From Hoeflea sp. (GTDB taxonomy: Bacteria; Pseudomonadota; Alphaproteobacteria; Rhizobiales; Rhizobiaceae), in assembly GCF_030682515.1 (NCBI RefSeq), contig NZ_JAUXOD010000137.1, forward strand, positions 83,453 through 147,452: a stretch of DNA of 64,000 nucleotides, given 5' to 3'. The position numbers and the translations under genes were made by a program. The notes beneath the pieces are model-generated. The model saw only the letters and a program-made list of their open reading frames with translations. It did not search any database and was not told the origin of the DNA. Shown piece by piece: positions 10,465 through 19,210 of the stretch (positions within the stretch are counted from its first letter, which is position 1; each line of letters begins with the position of its first letter).

Positions 10465-11399
10465 AGCGCCGGCTCCTTGTCCGTGAGCGGTTGATCGCCA
10501 AAGGCCGGTTCGTCACCCAGGAGCGCGCCGCGATGGCCCTCGGCCCGGCGGCTTTCGCAATGATGGGTGTCGGAGCAGACGAACATCCGCCCGCCCTTGT
10601 CATCGAGCACCACCTCATCGAGATAGACCTGTTCGGCCCCGCACAGCGCGCAGGGCTCGTCAAAATGCTGGATCTCGAACGGATGATCCTCGAAATCGAG
10701 GCTGACGACCTCCGTGTGCGGCGGGATCGCGTAGATCCGCTTCTCCCGGCCCGCGCCGAACAATTGCAGCGCCTCGGACATGTGCATTTTCGGATTGTCG
10801 AATTTCGGCGTCGGCGACGGATCCATCACATAGCGCCCCTCGACCTTGACCGGATAGGCGTAGGTGGTGGCGATGCGGCCGTTGCGGGCGATGTCCTCGT
10901 AGAGCTTGACATGCATGAGGCCATACTCCTCGAGCGCATGCATCTTGCGGGTCTCGGTCTCGCGCGGCTCGAGGAAGCGCAAGGGCTCCGGGATCGGCAC
11001 CTGGTAGACCAGCACCTGGCCCGCATGAAGCGGTGTTTCCGGAATCCGGTGCCTTGTCTGGATGATGGTGGCGTCGGGTGTCGTCGTGGTGGTGGCGACG
11101 CCCGCGGTCTTGGCGAAGAAGGCGCGGATCGACACCGCATTGGTGGTGTCGTCTGCGCCCTGGTCGATCACCTTGAGCACGTCGTCACGGCCGATGATCG
11201 CCGCCGTCACCTGCACCCCTCCGGTGCCCCAGCCATAGGGCATCGGCATCTCGCGGGAGGCGAACGGCACCTGGTAGCCGGGAATGGCGATGCCCTTGAG
11301 GATCGCGCGCCGGATCATCCGCTTGGTCTGTTCATCGAGATAGGCGAAATTGTAGCTCGCCAGGTTCTGCGCCGGAGCGTCTGCTGCATGGGCGATCAT
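10461..11399 (-). CDS. phnJ: C-P lyase catalytic radical-SAM subunit PhnJ
   Basis: PhnJ is the radical-SAM enzyme that breaks the carbon-phosphorus bond of ribose 1-methylphosphonate 5-phosphate, releasing an alkane and a cyclic ribose phosphate. The 312-residue protein retains the diagnostic cysteines C250-x2-C253-x21-C275-x5-C281: the first three bind the 4Fe-4S cluster and the last matches the catalytic thiyl Cys272 of E. coli. The glycine-rich loop with GWGTGG (residues 56-61) and GIAIPG (36-41) is present. It overlaps phnI and phnK by four bases each. Confidence 0.97.
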   Translation of the reverse strand: MIAHAADAPAQNLASYNFAYLDEQTKRMIRRAILKGIAIPGYQVPFASREMPMPYGWGTGGVQVTAAIIGRDDVLKVIDQGADDTTNAVSIRAFFAKTAGVATTTTTPDATIIQTRHRIPETPLHAGQVLVYQVPIPEPLRFLEPRETETRKMHALEEYGLMHVKLYEDIARNGRIATTYAYPVKVEGRYVMDPSPTPKFDNPKMHMSEALQLFGAGREKRIYAIPPHTEVVSLDFEDHPFEIQHFDEPCALCGAEQVYLDEVVLDDKGGRMFVCSDTHHCESRRAEGHRGALLGDEPAFGDQPLTDKEPAL

Positions 11400-12511
11400 T
11401 CTGCTGCCTCCTTGGCGACATCAGTCGCAGCGTCATCTGCGGCCTTGGCGAAATGCTCCGCGCGCATGCGCCGCACCAGGTCGAGCTCGGCCTGGAAGTC
11501 GACGTAATGCGGCAGCTTCAGGTGCTCGACGAAGCCGGTCGACTGCACATTGTCGCAATGCGACAGCACGAATTCCTCGTCCTGCGCCGGTGCCGTGATG
11601 TCCTCGCCGAGTTCGCTCGCGCGCAGCGCCCGGTCGCACAGCGACATCGCCATCGCCTTGCGCTCGGCCTGGCCGAACACCAGCCCGTAGCCACGGGTGA
11701 ACTGCGGCGGCGCCTTGGCCGAGCCCTTGAACTGGTTGACCATCTGGCACTCGGTCAGCTTGACCCGGCCGATCACGATGGCGAAGCCGAGTTCCGGGAT
11801 CATCACCTCGACATCGACCTCGCCGATGCGGATCTCGCCGGCGAAGGGATGGCTGCGGGCATAGCCGCGCTGGGTCGAATAGGCGAGCGCCAGCAGGAAC
11901 CCCTCGTCGCCGCGCGCGAGCGTCTGCAGCCGCGCGTCGCGCTCCATCGGGAACTCCATCGGCGTGCGCGTGATATCGGCCACGGGGCGCGAAATGTCGG
12001 TGGCCGGATCGTCCTCGATCAGCCCCTCGTCGCCCAGGATGTCGGAAACGCGGATCACCCTCTCGCCCGTGTCGGCGGCCGTTTCGGGCGCGTCCAGAGG
12101 CGGGTCGCCGGCAAGCTCCGGATCGAGCAGGCGGTGGGTGTAGTCGAAGGTGGGACCGAGCAACTGCCCGCCCGGAAGATCCTTGTAGACCGCCGAGATC
12201 CGCCGCTCGACGAGCATCTCGCCGGTATCGACCGGCTCGGAATGGCCGAAGCGCGGCAGCGTTGTGCGGTAGGCCCGGAGCAGGAACACCGCCTCGATCA
12301 GGTCGCCACGCGCCTGCTTGATGGCGAGGGCTGCGAGTTCCGGATCGTAGAGCGAGCCCTCCCCCATCACCCGGTCGACGGCGAGCGACAATTGGCCGGC
12401 GATCTGCTCGAGCGTCAGGCCCGGCACGGTCGCATCGCCGCGGCGGCGCGACGCGAGCAGGCGGTGGGCATTGGCGATGGCGGCTTCGCCGCCCTTGACT
12501 GCAACATACAT
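11396..12511 (-). CDS. phnI: C-P lyase subunit PhnI (nucleosidase)
   Basis: PhnI replaces the base of ATP by phosphonate, with PhnG, PhnH and PhnL, to form ribose 1-methylphosphonate 5-triphosphate. The 371-residue protein begins MYVAVKGGEAAI and has the usual PhnI features RFGHSEPVDTGEMLVERRIS and RGYARSHPFAGEIRIGEV. The start at 12511 is two bases after the phnH stop. Length fits the family. Confidence 0.96.
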   Translation of the reverse strand: MYVAVKGGEAAIANAHRLLASRRRGDATVPGLTLEQIAGQLSLAVDRVMGEGSLYDPELAALAIKQARGDLIEAVFLLRAYRTTLPRFGHSEPVDTGEMLVERRISAVYKDLPGGQLLGPTFDYTHRLLDPELAGDPPLDAPETAADTGERVIRVSDILGDEGLIEDDPATDISRPVADITRTPMEFPMERDARLQTLARGDEGFLLALAYSTQRGYARSHPFAGEIRIGEVDVEVMIPELGFAIVIGRVKLTECQMVNQFKGSAKAPPQFTRGYGLVFGQAERKAMAMSLCDRALRASELGEDITAPAQDEEFVLSHCDNVQSTGFVEHLKLPHYVDFQAELDLVRRMRAEHFAKAADDAATDVAKEAAE

Positions 12512-12513
12512 GG

Positions 12514-13134
12514 TCAGGCCTCCGGTCGGATCAGGCGGGTGCTGCGCGGCATCGCCGCCACGCAGGCCGGGCCGGCGAGAATGACATCGATCCCGCGCGG
12601 GAACGCCTGCCGGTTGGCCTTCCACTGTTCGGTGAAATGCTGCGGCAGCGGATCGGGCGCCAGCGACGCCCGACCCTTGATGCCGGGGCCTTCCAGCGTC
12701 AGGGCCGCGCCGTCGGTCAGCGTCGCAACCTGCAGGATGACGCTGGTCGAGCGGTCGGGAAATTCCTGGCTTCCGAGCGCAAAACCATTGAGCGCCGAAA
12801 GCTTCTCGGGCGCCGCGACGACGGCGAAAGCCGCTTCCGACTGATGAAGCGTGATCGGCGCGCCGGTGTGAAACACGATCCAGTCCCGCACCGCGCTTGT
12901 TTTTGTCAGCGCCGGATCGAGCCAGACCGGCGTGTCGGCGTCGGCGAGCGTGGCGATCAGCGCCGAGGCCGAGGCGGTCAGCGGTGCGGGCGGCGCGGTG
13001 ACATGAGGCAGGGCATGGATCGTGCCGGGCTGCGCCATGGCGTCCATCAGCGCCCGGAATACGGTCTGCGACGCGCCGACGGGATCGGCGAAGCCGCCCT
13101 CGTAGATCGTTGTGGAAGGAGGGGTATGCGGCAT
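12514..13134 (-). CDS. phnH: C-P lyase subunit PhnH
   Basis: Structural and catalytic partner of PhnG-I-J in the C-P lyase core. The 206-residue protein has the PhnH pattern: an N-terminal YEGGFADPVGASQTVFRALMDA-type helix (its core GASQTVFRALMDAMAQPG is near residues 19-36), and a C-terminal FPRGIDVILAG strand. The start overlaps the phnG stop by one base (TGATG), so the two are translationally coupled. Confidence 0.95.
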   Translation of the reverse strand: MPHTPPSTTIYEGGFADPVGASQTVFRALMDAMAQPGTIHALPHVTAPPAPLTASASALIATLADADTPVWLDPALTKTSAVRDWIVFHTGAPITLHQSEAAFAVVAAPEKLSALNGFALGSQEFPDRSTSVILQVATLTDGAALTLEGPGIKGRASLAPDPLPQHFTEQWKANRQAFPRGIDVILAGPACVAAMPRSTRLIRPEA

Positions 13135-13628
13135 CAGTCTTCCCCTCGCACCATGGTGAAGAAATTGACCCGGGTCGCAGCCGTCTCCCCCCGCAGTTTG
13201 GCGTCCGCTTCGGCGAGCCCCTGTTCGAGCGGCGCGACGATATCCCGCTCGATCATCTCCGCATGGGCCGGATCCTGCGCCAGCGCGTCGATGACGGCGA
13301 CCAGTTGCGCCTTGCAGACATCGCGCCCGCTGATCATCGCATGGCCCACCTCTCCCGAGCCGATCCGGACCGTGACCCGCGTGGCCGAGACTTCCCCAAC
13401 ATGGAACGGCTGGCCGCTGCCACCAATGCGACCGCGCAGCGCCACAAGCCCCGATTCCGGTCCCCGCAACAGTTCCACCGATGGATCGAGCCCGGTCTGC
13501 TTCCAGCGCGCCAGGAGATCCTCAGCGGGCGCTTTCGCAAGTACCGACAGCCGCCGCTGCCGCCCGGCCATACCGCCTCCGTCGGCCGCAGCCGCTCTCG
13601 GATCCCGCTGATGTCCCGCACCTGTCAT
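13134..13628 (-). CDS. phnG: C-P lyase subunit PhnG, first gene of second phn block
   Basis: PhnG is the smallest subunit of the C-P lyase core complex. The 164-residue protein shows the family RRLSVLAKAPAEDLLARW helix and a RVTVRIGSGEVGHAMISGRD region. I start at the ATG at 13628, since AAGGAG lies six bases upstream; a TTG one codon earlier is less likely. The N-terminal 20 residues are low in family conservation and Ala/Gly-rich. The 103-bp space to divergent phnF carries candidate PhnF and Pho sites. Confidence 0.94.
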   Translation of the reverse strand: MTGAGHQRDPRAAAADGGGMAGRQRRLSVLAKAPAEDLLARWKQTGLDPSVELLRGPESGLVALRGRIGGSGQPFHVGEVSATRVTVRIGSGEVGHAMISGRDVCKAQLVAVIDALAQDPAHAEMIERDIVAPLEQGLAEADAKLRGETAATRVNFFTMVRGED

Positions 13629-13642
13629 CAAAATCTCCTTAT

Positions 13643-13666
13643 TTGTCTGTTCATCTAGACAACCAT
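13643..13666. promoter_or_regulatory. Candidate PhnF operator between phnG and phnF
   Basis: TTGTCT (13643-13648) and AGACAA (13657-13662) are inverted, and a second overlapping dyad is centred on TCTAGA (13654-13659) within 13649-13666. GntR-family PhnF repressors bind short palindromes of this kind in the phnF-phnG space. It lies just upstream of phnG's Shine-Dalgarno, consistent with repression. No experiment or alignment backs the exact boundaries. Confidence 0.5.
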
Positions 13667-13693
13667 ATCAATTACGATACACTTAAACCTCGC

Positions 13694-13712
13694 GTGTGAC
13701 GAGCCTGTGACA
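13694..13712. promoter_or_regulatory. Weak Pho-box-like direct repeat, phnF-phnG space
   Basis: GTGTGAC-GAGC-CTGTGAC is a heptamer repeat with 11-nt period; on the minus strand it reads ATGTCAC-AGGC-TCGTCAC, facing phnG 66 bp away. It keeps the PhoB spacing but only about 9 of 14 consensus bases, so it is a weaker candidate than the phnC site. Confidence 0.35.
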
Positions 13713-13731
13713 TCAGGAAAGGAAAACCAAT

Positions 13732-14487
13732 TTGGAGACGCTGGAAAGACGCACCGGCGTGGCGCTCTGGCGGCAGGTCGCCGACCAGATCCGCCAGTCC
13801 GTCCTCCCCGGGTTGAGCCCAAACGAGCGGCTGCCGGCCGAAACCGAACTCGCCACCCGCTTCGGGGTCAACCGCCACACCGTGCGCGCGGCCATCGCGG
13901 CCTTGGAGAAGGAAGGCACCGTGCGCGCCGAACAGGGCCGCGGCACCTTTCTCAACGACCGCCGGCGTCTGAGTTACCCGATCGGCCGGCGCACCCGATT
14001 CTCCTCAGGCCTCGAGAACCAGGCCCAGACCCGCTCAGGCCGGCTGCTGTCGAGCCGGACCGTGCCAGCCCCGGCAGCGGTCGCCGCAGCCCTTGCCCTG
14101 CCGGCGGACTCCCCGGTCATCGAACTCGCGACGGTGTCGGCCGCCGACGGAGTACCAATCTCGGCGGCGACATCCTGGTTCGATGCCACCCGCTTCGCGG
14201 CAATCGCTGAAATCTATGCCGAGACCGGTTCGATCACGGCATCGCTCGCACGGCTCGGCGTCGACGACTACACCCGCAAGACCACCGCCGTGGAAGCCCG
14301 CCACGCGAGCCGCGAAGATCTTGACCTGCTGGCGCTTTCGCCCGGCGCCATCGTGCTGATGACGCGAGGCATCGACATCGATCCCGATGGCCGTCCGGTG
14401 CTCTATGGCGAATCCCGCTTTTCCGCCGACCGGATCGAACTGGTCATCGACAACAGCGCATCCGGACCCGTCCAGCACGCACAATGA
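13732..14487 (+). CDS. phnF: GntR-family phosphonate regulator PhnF
   Basis: Predicted repressor of the phn genes. The 251-residue protein has a GntR winged-helix domain at about residues 8-75 (RLPAETELATRFGVNRHTVR is the recognition region) and a C-terminal UTRA effector domain (residues about 95-240). Translation starts at TTG 13732 with AGGAAAGGAAAA upstream. It is divergent from phnG, the standard arrangement, and its 3' end is followed by plcP on the same strand. The inducing ligand is not evident from sequence. Confidence 0.92.
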   Translation: METLERRTGVALWRQVADQIRQSVLPGLSPNERLPAETELATRFGVNRHTVRAAIAALEKEGTVRAEQGRGTFLNDRRRLSYPIGRRTRFSSGLENQAQTRSGRLLSSRTVPAPAAVAAALALPADSPVIELATVSAADGVPISAATSWFDATRFAAIAEIYAETGSITASLARLGVDDYTRKTTAVEARHASREDLDLLALSPGAIVLMTRGIDIDPDGRPVLYGESRFSADRIELVIDNSASGPVQHAQ

Positions 14488-14497
14488 AACTCTGACT

Positions 14498-14523
14498 GTC
14501 ACAGCGTCACAGGGACCGTCACA
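14498..14523 (+). promoter_or_regulatory. Three GTCACA repeats upstream of plcP, possible degenerate Pho box
   Basis: GTCACA occurs at 14498, 14506 and 14518. Spacings are 8 and 12, not the strict 11 of a PhoB site, so this is only a candidate. Phosphate-starvation control is expected because PlcP and BtaAB are PhoB-regulated in Sinorhizobium. Confidence 0.3.
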
Positions 14524-14589
14524 AAACTGAAAACGGAATCGTGTCTAAGCCTGCCAGCAAGACGATTGCGCAAGGTACAGGCGGGGCCC

Positions 14590-15405
14590 GTGACCAAGAC
14601 CTACCGGACGATTTTCCTTTCCGACATCCATCTCGGCACCCCGGACTGCCAGGCGGACATCCTGATCGACTTCCTGCGCGAACATGACGCGCCGACAATC
14701 TATCTGGTCGGAGACATCATCGATTGCTGGCGCATGAAGCGAAAGGGCTTCTACTGGCCGCAATCCCACAATGACGTGGTTCAGAAGCTGTTGCGCAAGG
14801 CCCGCAAGGGCACCAGCATCATCTATGTGCCGGGCAACCACGACGAACTGCTGCGCCAGTATCTGGGCGTCCATTTCGGCGGCATCGAGGTGCGCGAGCG
14901 CGATGTCTTCGAGACCGCAGACGGCAAGCGCCTGCTGGTCATCCATGGCGATGAATTCGACATGGTGGTGATGAACCACCGCTGGCTCGCCCATCTGGGC
15001 GACATCGCCTATGGCTTCGCCATGTGGACCAACAAATGGCACAACCGCTCGCGCAAGCTTCTGGGCCTGCGCTACTGGTCGTTCTCCCGCTGGGCCAAGC
15101 TCAAGGTCAAGAGCGCCGTCAATTTCATCTCGGACTTCGAGGAAGTGCTGGCCGAGGAAGCCCGCAAGCACGGCGCCGACGGCGTCATCTGCGGCCACAT
15201 CCATCACGCCGCCAACGAGATGCGAGGCGGGATCCGCTACATCAACACCGGCGACTGGGTGGAAAGCTGCACCGCCGTCGTCGAGCATGACGATGGCCGC
15301 CTCGAGATCATAGACTGGTCGCGCCGCATTTCCGAAAAAGCCGGACAGCTCACGATTGTAGAATCGATGGAGCCGCTCGCCGGTGCCCAGGAGCAGGCTG
15401 CCTGA
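14590..15405 (+). CDS. plcP: PlcP-type phospholipase C (metallophosphoesterase)
   Basis: PlcP hydrolyses phosphatidylcholine and other membrane phospholipids to diacylglycerol and a phosphate head group under phosphate starvation. The 271-residue protein has all calcineurin-fold metal motifs: SDIHLG, GDIID, GNHDE, HGDE and GHIHHA. Automatic annotation often calls such proteins UDP-2,3-diacylglucosamine diphosphatase (LpxH), but the operon with btaA and btaB, which consume diacylglycerol, favours PlcP. I prefer the GTG at 14590 (GGCGGGG upstream); a TTG at 14566 would add eight residues. There is no signal peptide. The 3' end is 37 bp from btaA. Confidence 0.85.
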   Translation: MTKTYRTIFLSDIHLGTPDCQADILIDFLREHDAPTIYLVGDIIDCWRMKRKGFYWPQSHNDVVQKLLRKARKGTSIIYVPGNHDELLRQYLGVHFGGIEVRERDVFETADGKRLLVIHGDEFDMVVMNHRWLAHLGDIAYGFAMWTNKWHNRSRKLLGLRYWSFSRWAKLKVKSAVNFISDFEEVLAEEARKHGADGVICGHIHHAANEMRGGIRYINTGDWVESCTAVVEHDDGRLEIIDWSRRISEKAGQLTIVESMEPLAGAQEQAA

Positions 15406-15442
15406 TGCCCGCGCTTTCCCCTTTCCTCCGGAGTTCCTGACA

Positions 15443-16687
15443 ATGACCATGATCGAAACCGCCGGCGTCGGCGCCCGCATCGACGGCGCCGTTGTGCGCA
15501 ACACCGCCCTTTCCTCGACGGGACTCCTCGAACGGGTGTTCTCGGCCGCCTTCCGCGGTCTGGTCTATCCGCAGATCTGGGAGGATCCGCTGGTCGACAT
15601 GGAGGCGCTGGCGCTGAAACCGACCGACACCATGGTCACCATCGCTTCGGGCTCCTGCAATGTCCTGTCCTATCTCACCGCCAATCCGGCCGAGATCATC
15701 GCCGTGGACCTGTCGCCCGCCCATGTCGCGTTGGGCCGGCTCAAGCTGGCGGCGGCCACCCATCTGCCCGACCACACCTCGTTCTCCAATCTGTTCCGCC
15801 ACGCCAATCTCAAGTCCAATGTCGCGCTTTACGAGCGCCATATCCGTCCGCATCTCGATGCCGGGACGCGGGCCTACTGGGACGGCCGCGAGGCCAATGG
15901 TCGCCGCCGGATCAGCCGGTTCACCCGCGGCTTCTACGCCACCGGCCTGCTCGGCCGCTTCATCTCGGCCGCCCATGTGATCGGCAAGGTCTACGGCGTC
16001 GATCCGCGCGAGATCCTGCGCATGGACAGCGTCGAGAAGCAGCGCGAGTTTTTCGACAGCCGCATCGCCCCGGTGTTCAACAGCCGCAGCTTCAAGGCGC
16101 TGACCTCCATGCGCGCCTCGCTGTTCGGCCTCGGCATCCCACCGGCCCAATACGAAGCTTTGGCCGGTGACGCGCCCGACGGGATGATCGGCGCGCTCCG
16201 CGAACGCACCGAGCGGCTCGCCTGCGGCTTTCCGCTCAAGGACAATTACTTTGCCTGGCAGGCCTTCGGCCGCGGCTACCAGCCCGGCGAGACGGCGAGC
16301 CTGCCGCCCTATCTCGAAGCCCGCCATTTCGAAACCGTGCGCTCCAACGCAAGGCGCGTCACCATCGTCAACGAGAGCATCACCGCCCTGCTCGCCTTAC
16401 GGCCCGCGGCCTCGGTCGATGCCTTCGTGCTGCTCGACGCCCAGGACTGGATGACCGACCGGCAGCTGTCGGAGTTGTGGGCCGAGATCACCCGCACCGC
16501 CACGCCCGGTGCGCGCGTCATCTACCGCACCGCAGCCGCCCCTTCGCCGCTGCCCGGTCGGGTTCCGGACGGAATCCTCGACAAGTGGGACTACCGCGCT
16601 GCGCAAAGTCGCGAACTCGGCGCCAGGGACCGCTCGGCGATCTATGGCGGCTTTCATCTGCACGTCCGGCGAGGCGCCGCCGCATGA
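15443..16687 (+). CDS. btaA: SAM:diacylglycerol 3-amino-3-carboxypropyltransferase BtaA
   Basis: BtaA moves the 3-amino-3-carboxypropyl group of S-adenosylmethionine to diacylglycerol, giving diacylglyceryl homoserine, the precursor of the betaine lipid DGTS. The 414-residue protein has the BtaA hallmarks VYPQIWEDPLVDMEALAL near residue 40 and the SAM-binding ASGSCNVLSYL loop near 68. The ATG at 15443 has CCGGAG upstream; a second ATG two codons later is possible. The stop overlaps the btaB start (ATGA). Confidence 0.94.
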   Translation: MTMIETAGVGARIDGAVVRNTALSSTGLLERVFSAAFRGLVYPQIWEDPLVDMEALALKPTDTMVTIASGSCNVLSYLTANPAEIIAVDLSPAHVALGRLKLAAATHLPDHTSFSNLFRHANLKSNVALYERHIRPHLDAGTRAYWDGREANGRRRISRFTRGFYATGLLGRFISAAHVIGKVYGVDPREILRMDSVEKQREFFDSRIAPVFNSRSFKALTSMRASLFGLGIPPAQYEALAGDAPDGMIGALRERTERLACGFPLKDNYFAWQAFGRGYQPGETASLPPYLEARHFETVRSNARRVTIVNESITALLALRPAASVDAFVLLDAQDWMTDRQLSELWAEITRTATPGARVIYRTAAAPSPLPGRVPDGILDKWDYRAAQSRELGARDRSAIYGGFHLHVRRGAAA

Positions 16688-17337
16688 GCACTGTGTCCGC
16701 CAATGCCTCCATGATGGACGGCATCTACCGCCACCAGCGCCACATCTACGACCTGACGCGGCGCTACTATCTGCTGGGCCGCAACGACCTGATCGCGGCG
16801 CTCAATCCACCCGCGGGCGGCACCGTGCTGGAGATCGGCTGCGGCACGGCGCGCAACCTGATCCTGACTGCGGACCGCTACAGGGATGCCAAGCTTCACG
16901 GCATCGACATTTCCACCGAAATGCTCAAATCCGCCGACGCCACGGTGGCGAAAAACGGCCTGTCCGGCCGCATCCGCCTCGCCCAGGGCGATGCCACCCG
17001 TTTTGACGCCGGCGCGCTGTTCGGCGTTGCCCAGTTCGACCGGGTGTTCTTCTCCTACAGCCTGTCGATGATCCCCGGCTGGGAGGCGGCCCTGCAGCAG
17101 GCCATGCAGGCCGTGGCGCCCGGAGGACAACTGCATGTCGTCGATTTCGGCCAGCAGACAGCCCTGCCCGGCTGGTTCGGCAAGGGCCTCAAGGCCTGGC
17201 TCGCCCGCTTTCATGTCACGCCGCGGGCCAATCTCGGCGACGCCATGGCGACCATTGCCGCCGACCATCATGGCGAGTTGAGATTTTCCACGCTCTATCG
17301 CGATTATGCGCGCATCGGCGTCATCCGCCTGCCCTGA
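16684..17337 (+). CDS. btaB: Diacylglyceryl homoserine N-methyltransferase BtaB
   Basis: BtaB trimethylates diacylglyceryl homoserine to DGTS using S-adenosylmethionine. The 217-residue class I methyltransferase has motif I VLEIGCGTARN at residues 48-58, an acidic ribose-binding GIDISTEML region, and FDRVFFSYSLSMIPGW in the motif IV region. It is coupled to btaA by a four-base overlap, so the pair is made together. A rhizobial palindrome follows 13 bp after its stop. Confidence 0.94.
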   Translation: MSTVSANASMMDGIYRHQRHIYDLTRRYYLLGRNDLIAALNPPAGGTVLEIGCGTARNLILTADRYRDAKLHGIDISTEMLKSADATVAKNGLSGRIRLAQGDATRFDAGALFGVAQFDRVFFSYSLSMIPGWEAALQQAMQAVAPGGQLHVVDFGQQTALPGWFGKGLKAWLARFHVTPRANLGDAMATIAADHHGELRFSTLYRDYARIGVIRLP

Positions 17338-17350
17338 GAGCGAACCGCCT

Positions 17351-17453
17351 AGAGCAATTCCAGCAAAAGTGCGAAGCGGTTTTGCGTCCGGAATTGCGCG
17401 AAAACAAAAGGATAGAGCATTGACGGCGACTCCGTTTTCGCCGGAAATGCTCT
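17351..17453. repeat. Rhizobial dispersed palindromic element
   Basis: A 103-bp element with near-inverted ends AGAGCAATTCC and GGAAATGCTCT. It folds into two consecutive hairpins: GCAATTCC (17353-17360) with GGAATTGC (17391-17398), and GAGCATT with AAATGCTC around a GGCGA/TCGCC core. Similar AGAGCA-ended palindromes are scattered between genes in many Rhizobiales. It lies between the convergent btaB and modC and may terminate both; its right edge overlaps the modC TAG stop codon. Confidence 0.75.
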
Positions 17454-18540
17454 AGCCCGCGCCGCCGACATTGGTCTGGGCCACGGCGACAGCTTTCAGG
17501 ATTGCGAAGCAGGCAACCCCGGGCGCAAGCCCGAGCGCCAGGGCGGATCGCCGCGTGATCCGCGCCAGCAGCAGGTCGTCGCCGGCCCTGAGCTGGATGA
17601 TCGCGCCTGGCCCTTCGCCCAGCCGGACCAGCGTCACCGTCGCCGGCAGCACATTGAGCGCCGAGAGCCCTTCGGGCCGGGTGCGCGACAGGATCACGTC
17701 CTGCGCCGGAATGCGGATCGTGAGTCTCGTGCCGACCGGCGCGTCTACCCTTGGCAGGAACAGCGGCCCCGCGGAAGCATCCAGCCGGGTCAGCCCGTCC
17801 TCTTCCTGCTCGACGATCACTGCCGGCAGCGTGGCCGCAACCTCACGGATGCCCATCGTCCGCAAGGCGACAGGATCGGTCATCACCTCGGCCGTCGTGC
17901 CTTCTCGCACCACGCGGCCTTTTTCGATCACCACCATCCTGTCAGCCAGCCTTTCCGCTTCGTTCATGTCGTGGGTAACGAGCACGACCGGCATCTTGAG
18001 GTGCGCACGCAAGGCGATGATCTCGTCATAGAGGCGCTCGCGTGTGGCACGGTCGACGGCCGAGAACGGTTCATCGAGCAGGAGGACCTGTGGGCGTCGT
18101 GCGAGCGCCCGGGCCACCGCGACGCGCTGTTGCTGACCTCCGGAAAGCTGCGCGGGTTTGCGGTCCGCAAGGCCCGGCAGGTTGACGAGGGCAAGAAGCC
18201 GCTCGGCCTCGGCCCGCGGGTTCGGGGCTTCCCGGTCCATCGCCGCAATCACGTTATGCGCCGCTGTCATGTGGGGAAACAGCGCATAGTTCTGGAAGAC
18301 GACGCCGACATGCCGCCTGTGCGGCGCTAGGTTGATGTCGGCAGCCGTGTCGAGCCAGACGTCACCATCCACCGACACGCGCGCTGTCTGAGGCCGCCAC
18401 AGCCCCGCGATCGTGCGCAGAAGTGTCGTCTTGCCGGATCCGGAATGACCGACAAGCGCCAGCAGTTCACCGGGTTCGACGCGGAAGGACGCCTCAAGCG
18501 GGATGGGCGCATCCGCCCGGGCCATCACCTCAAGCGCCAT
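17452..18540 (-). CDS. modC: Molybdate ABC transporter ATP-binding protein ModC
   Basis: ATPase of the molybdate importer. The 362-residue protein has Walker A GHSGSGKTT at residues 31-39, signature [15 protein letters not shown], Walker B VLLLDEP, and a C-terminal Mop/TOBE oxyanion-binding domain (about residues 290-355). The start overlaps the modB stop (ATGA). The stop codon is made by the last bases of the adjacent palindromic repeat, so insertion of that element may have set the C terminus. Confidence 0.93.
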   Translation of the reverse strand: MALEVMARADAPIPLEASFRVEPGELLALVGHSGSGKTTLLRTIAGLWRPQTARVSVDGDVWLDTAADINLAPHRRHVGVVFQNYALFPHMTAAHNVIAAMDREAPNPRAEAERLLALVNLPGLADRKPAQLSGGQQQRVAVARALARRPQVLLLDEPFSAVDRATRERLYDEIIALRAHLKMPVVLVTHDMNEAERLADRMVVIEKGRVVREGTTAEVMTDPVALRTMGIREVAATLPAVIVEQEEDGLTRLDASAGPLFLPRVDAPVGTRLTIRIPAQDVILSRTRPEGLSALNVLPATVTLVRLGEGPGAIIQLRAGDDLLLARITRRSALALGLAPGVACFAILKAVAVAQTNVGGAG

Positions 18541-19208
18541 CAGGACAACCTCCGGCCCACCCGCGCCGACAGCATGTAGGTCGCAGCGATGGTGACGAGC
18601 GAGATTGCTACAAGCGTCGCCGACATGATTCCGGCTCCGGCCGTGTCGAAGGCCTGCACGCGGTCATAAATGGAAATGGCGATCGTCTTGGTTTCACCCG
18701 GGATAGAGCCGCCCATCATCAGGATGATGCCGAACTCGCCCAGCGTATGGGCGAAAGTCAGCACCATGGCCGTCATCACGCCGGGCCAGGCGAGCGGCAG
18801 CTCGACACTCCAGAGGCTGCGCCACGGCGACATGCCGCAGCACGCGGCCGCCTCGCGGATCTCGACCGGGACCGCCTCGAAGCCGCGTTGCGCGGGCTGG
18901 ATGGCGAAGGAAATGTTGAAGATCACCGAGGCCAGCAGCAGCCCTTCGAAGGTGAACACGAGCTGGTGGCCGAAGGTTGCCTCCCAGAAAGCGCCGACAG
19001 GCGAATTCCGGCCGAAAGCCATCAGCATGTAGAAGCCGAAGACCGTCGGCGGCAGCACCAGAGGCAGCATGACGATGGCTTCAACCACGCCCTTGCCCCG
19101 GAACTGGCGAAAGGCCAGGAAGCGACCGGCCAGGATGGAGACCGGCAGCAGGATCGCCACGGTCCATCCGGCAAGCCGCAATGAAAGGAACAGCGCGGTC
19201 CAGTCCAA
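18540..19208 (-). CDS. modB: Molybdate ABC transporter permease ModB
   Basis: Five-to-six-helix inner-membrane permease, 222 residues. The EAA loop is EAAACCGMSPWRSLWSVELPLA-like (core GMSPWRSLW), followed by GVMTAMVLTFAHTLGEFG, a ModB hallmark. I take the TTG at 19208 (MDWTALFLSLRLAG), two bases after the modA stop, with GAGGGC upstream; no ATG fits the family start. Confidence 0.92.
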   Translation of the reverse strand: MDWTALFLSLRLAGWTVAILLPVSILAGRFLAFRQFRGKGVVEAIVMLPLVLPPTVFGFYMLMAFGRNSPVGAFWEATFGHQLVFTFEGLLLASVIFNISFAIQPAQRGFEAVPVEIREAAACCGMSPWRSLWSVELPLAWPGVMTAMVLTFAHTLGEFGIILMMGGSIPGETKTIAISIYDRVQAFDTAGAGIMSATLVAISLVTIAATYMLSARVGRRLS

Positions 19209-19210
19209 GG

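Noticed and set aside
14498..14523. A firm Pho box before plcP
   Set aside because: The GTCACA repeats have 8- and 12-nt spacing rather than 11, so I keep it only as a weak candidate.
14590..15405. LpxH (UDP-2,3-diacylglucosamine diphosphatase) as the name of the phosphoesterase
   Set aside because: Fold motifs fit both, but the direct operon with btaA and btaB and the missing lipid A neighbours favour PlcP. A second lpxH or lpxI in the genome would settle it.
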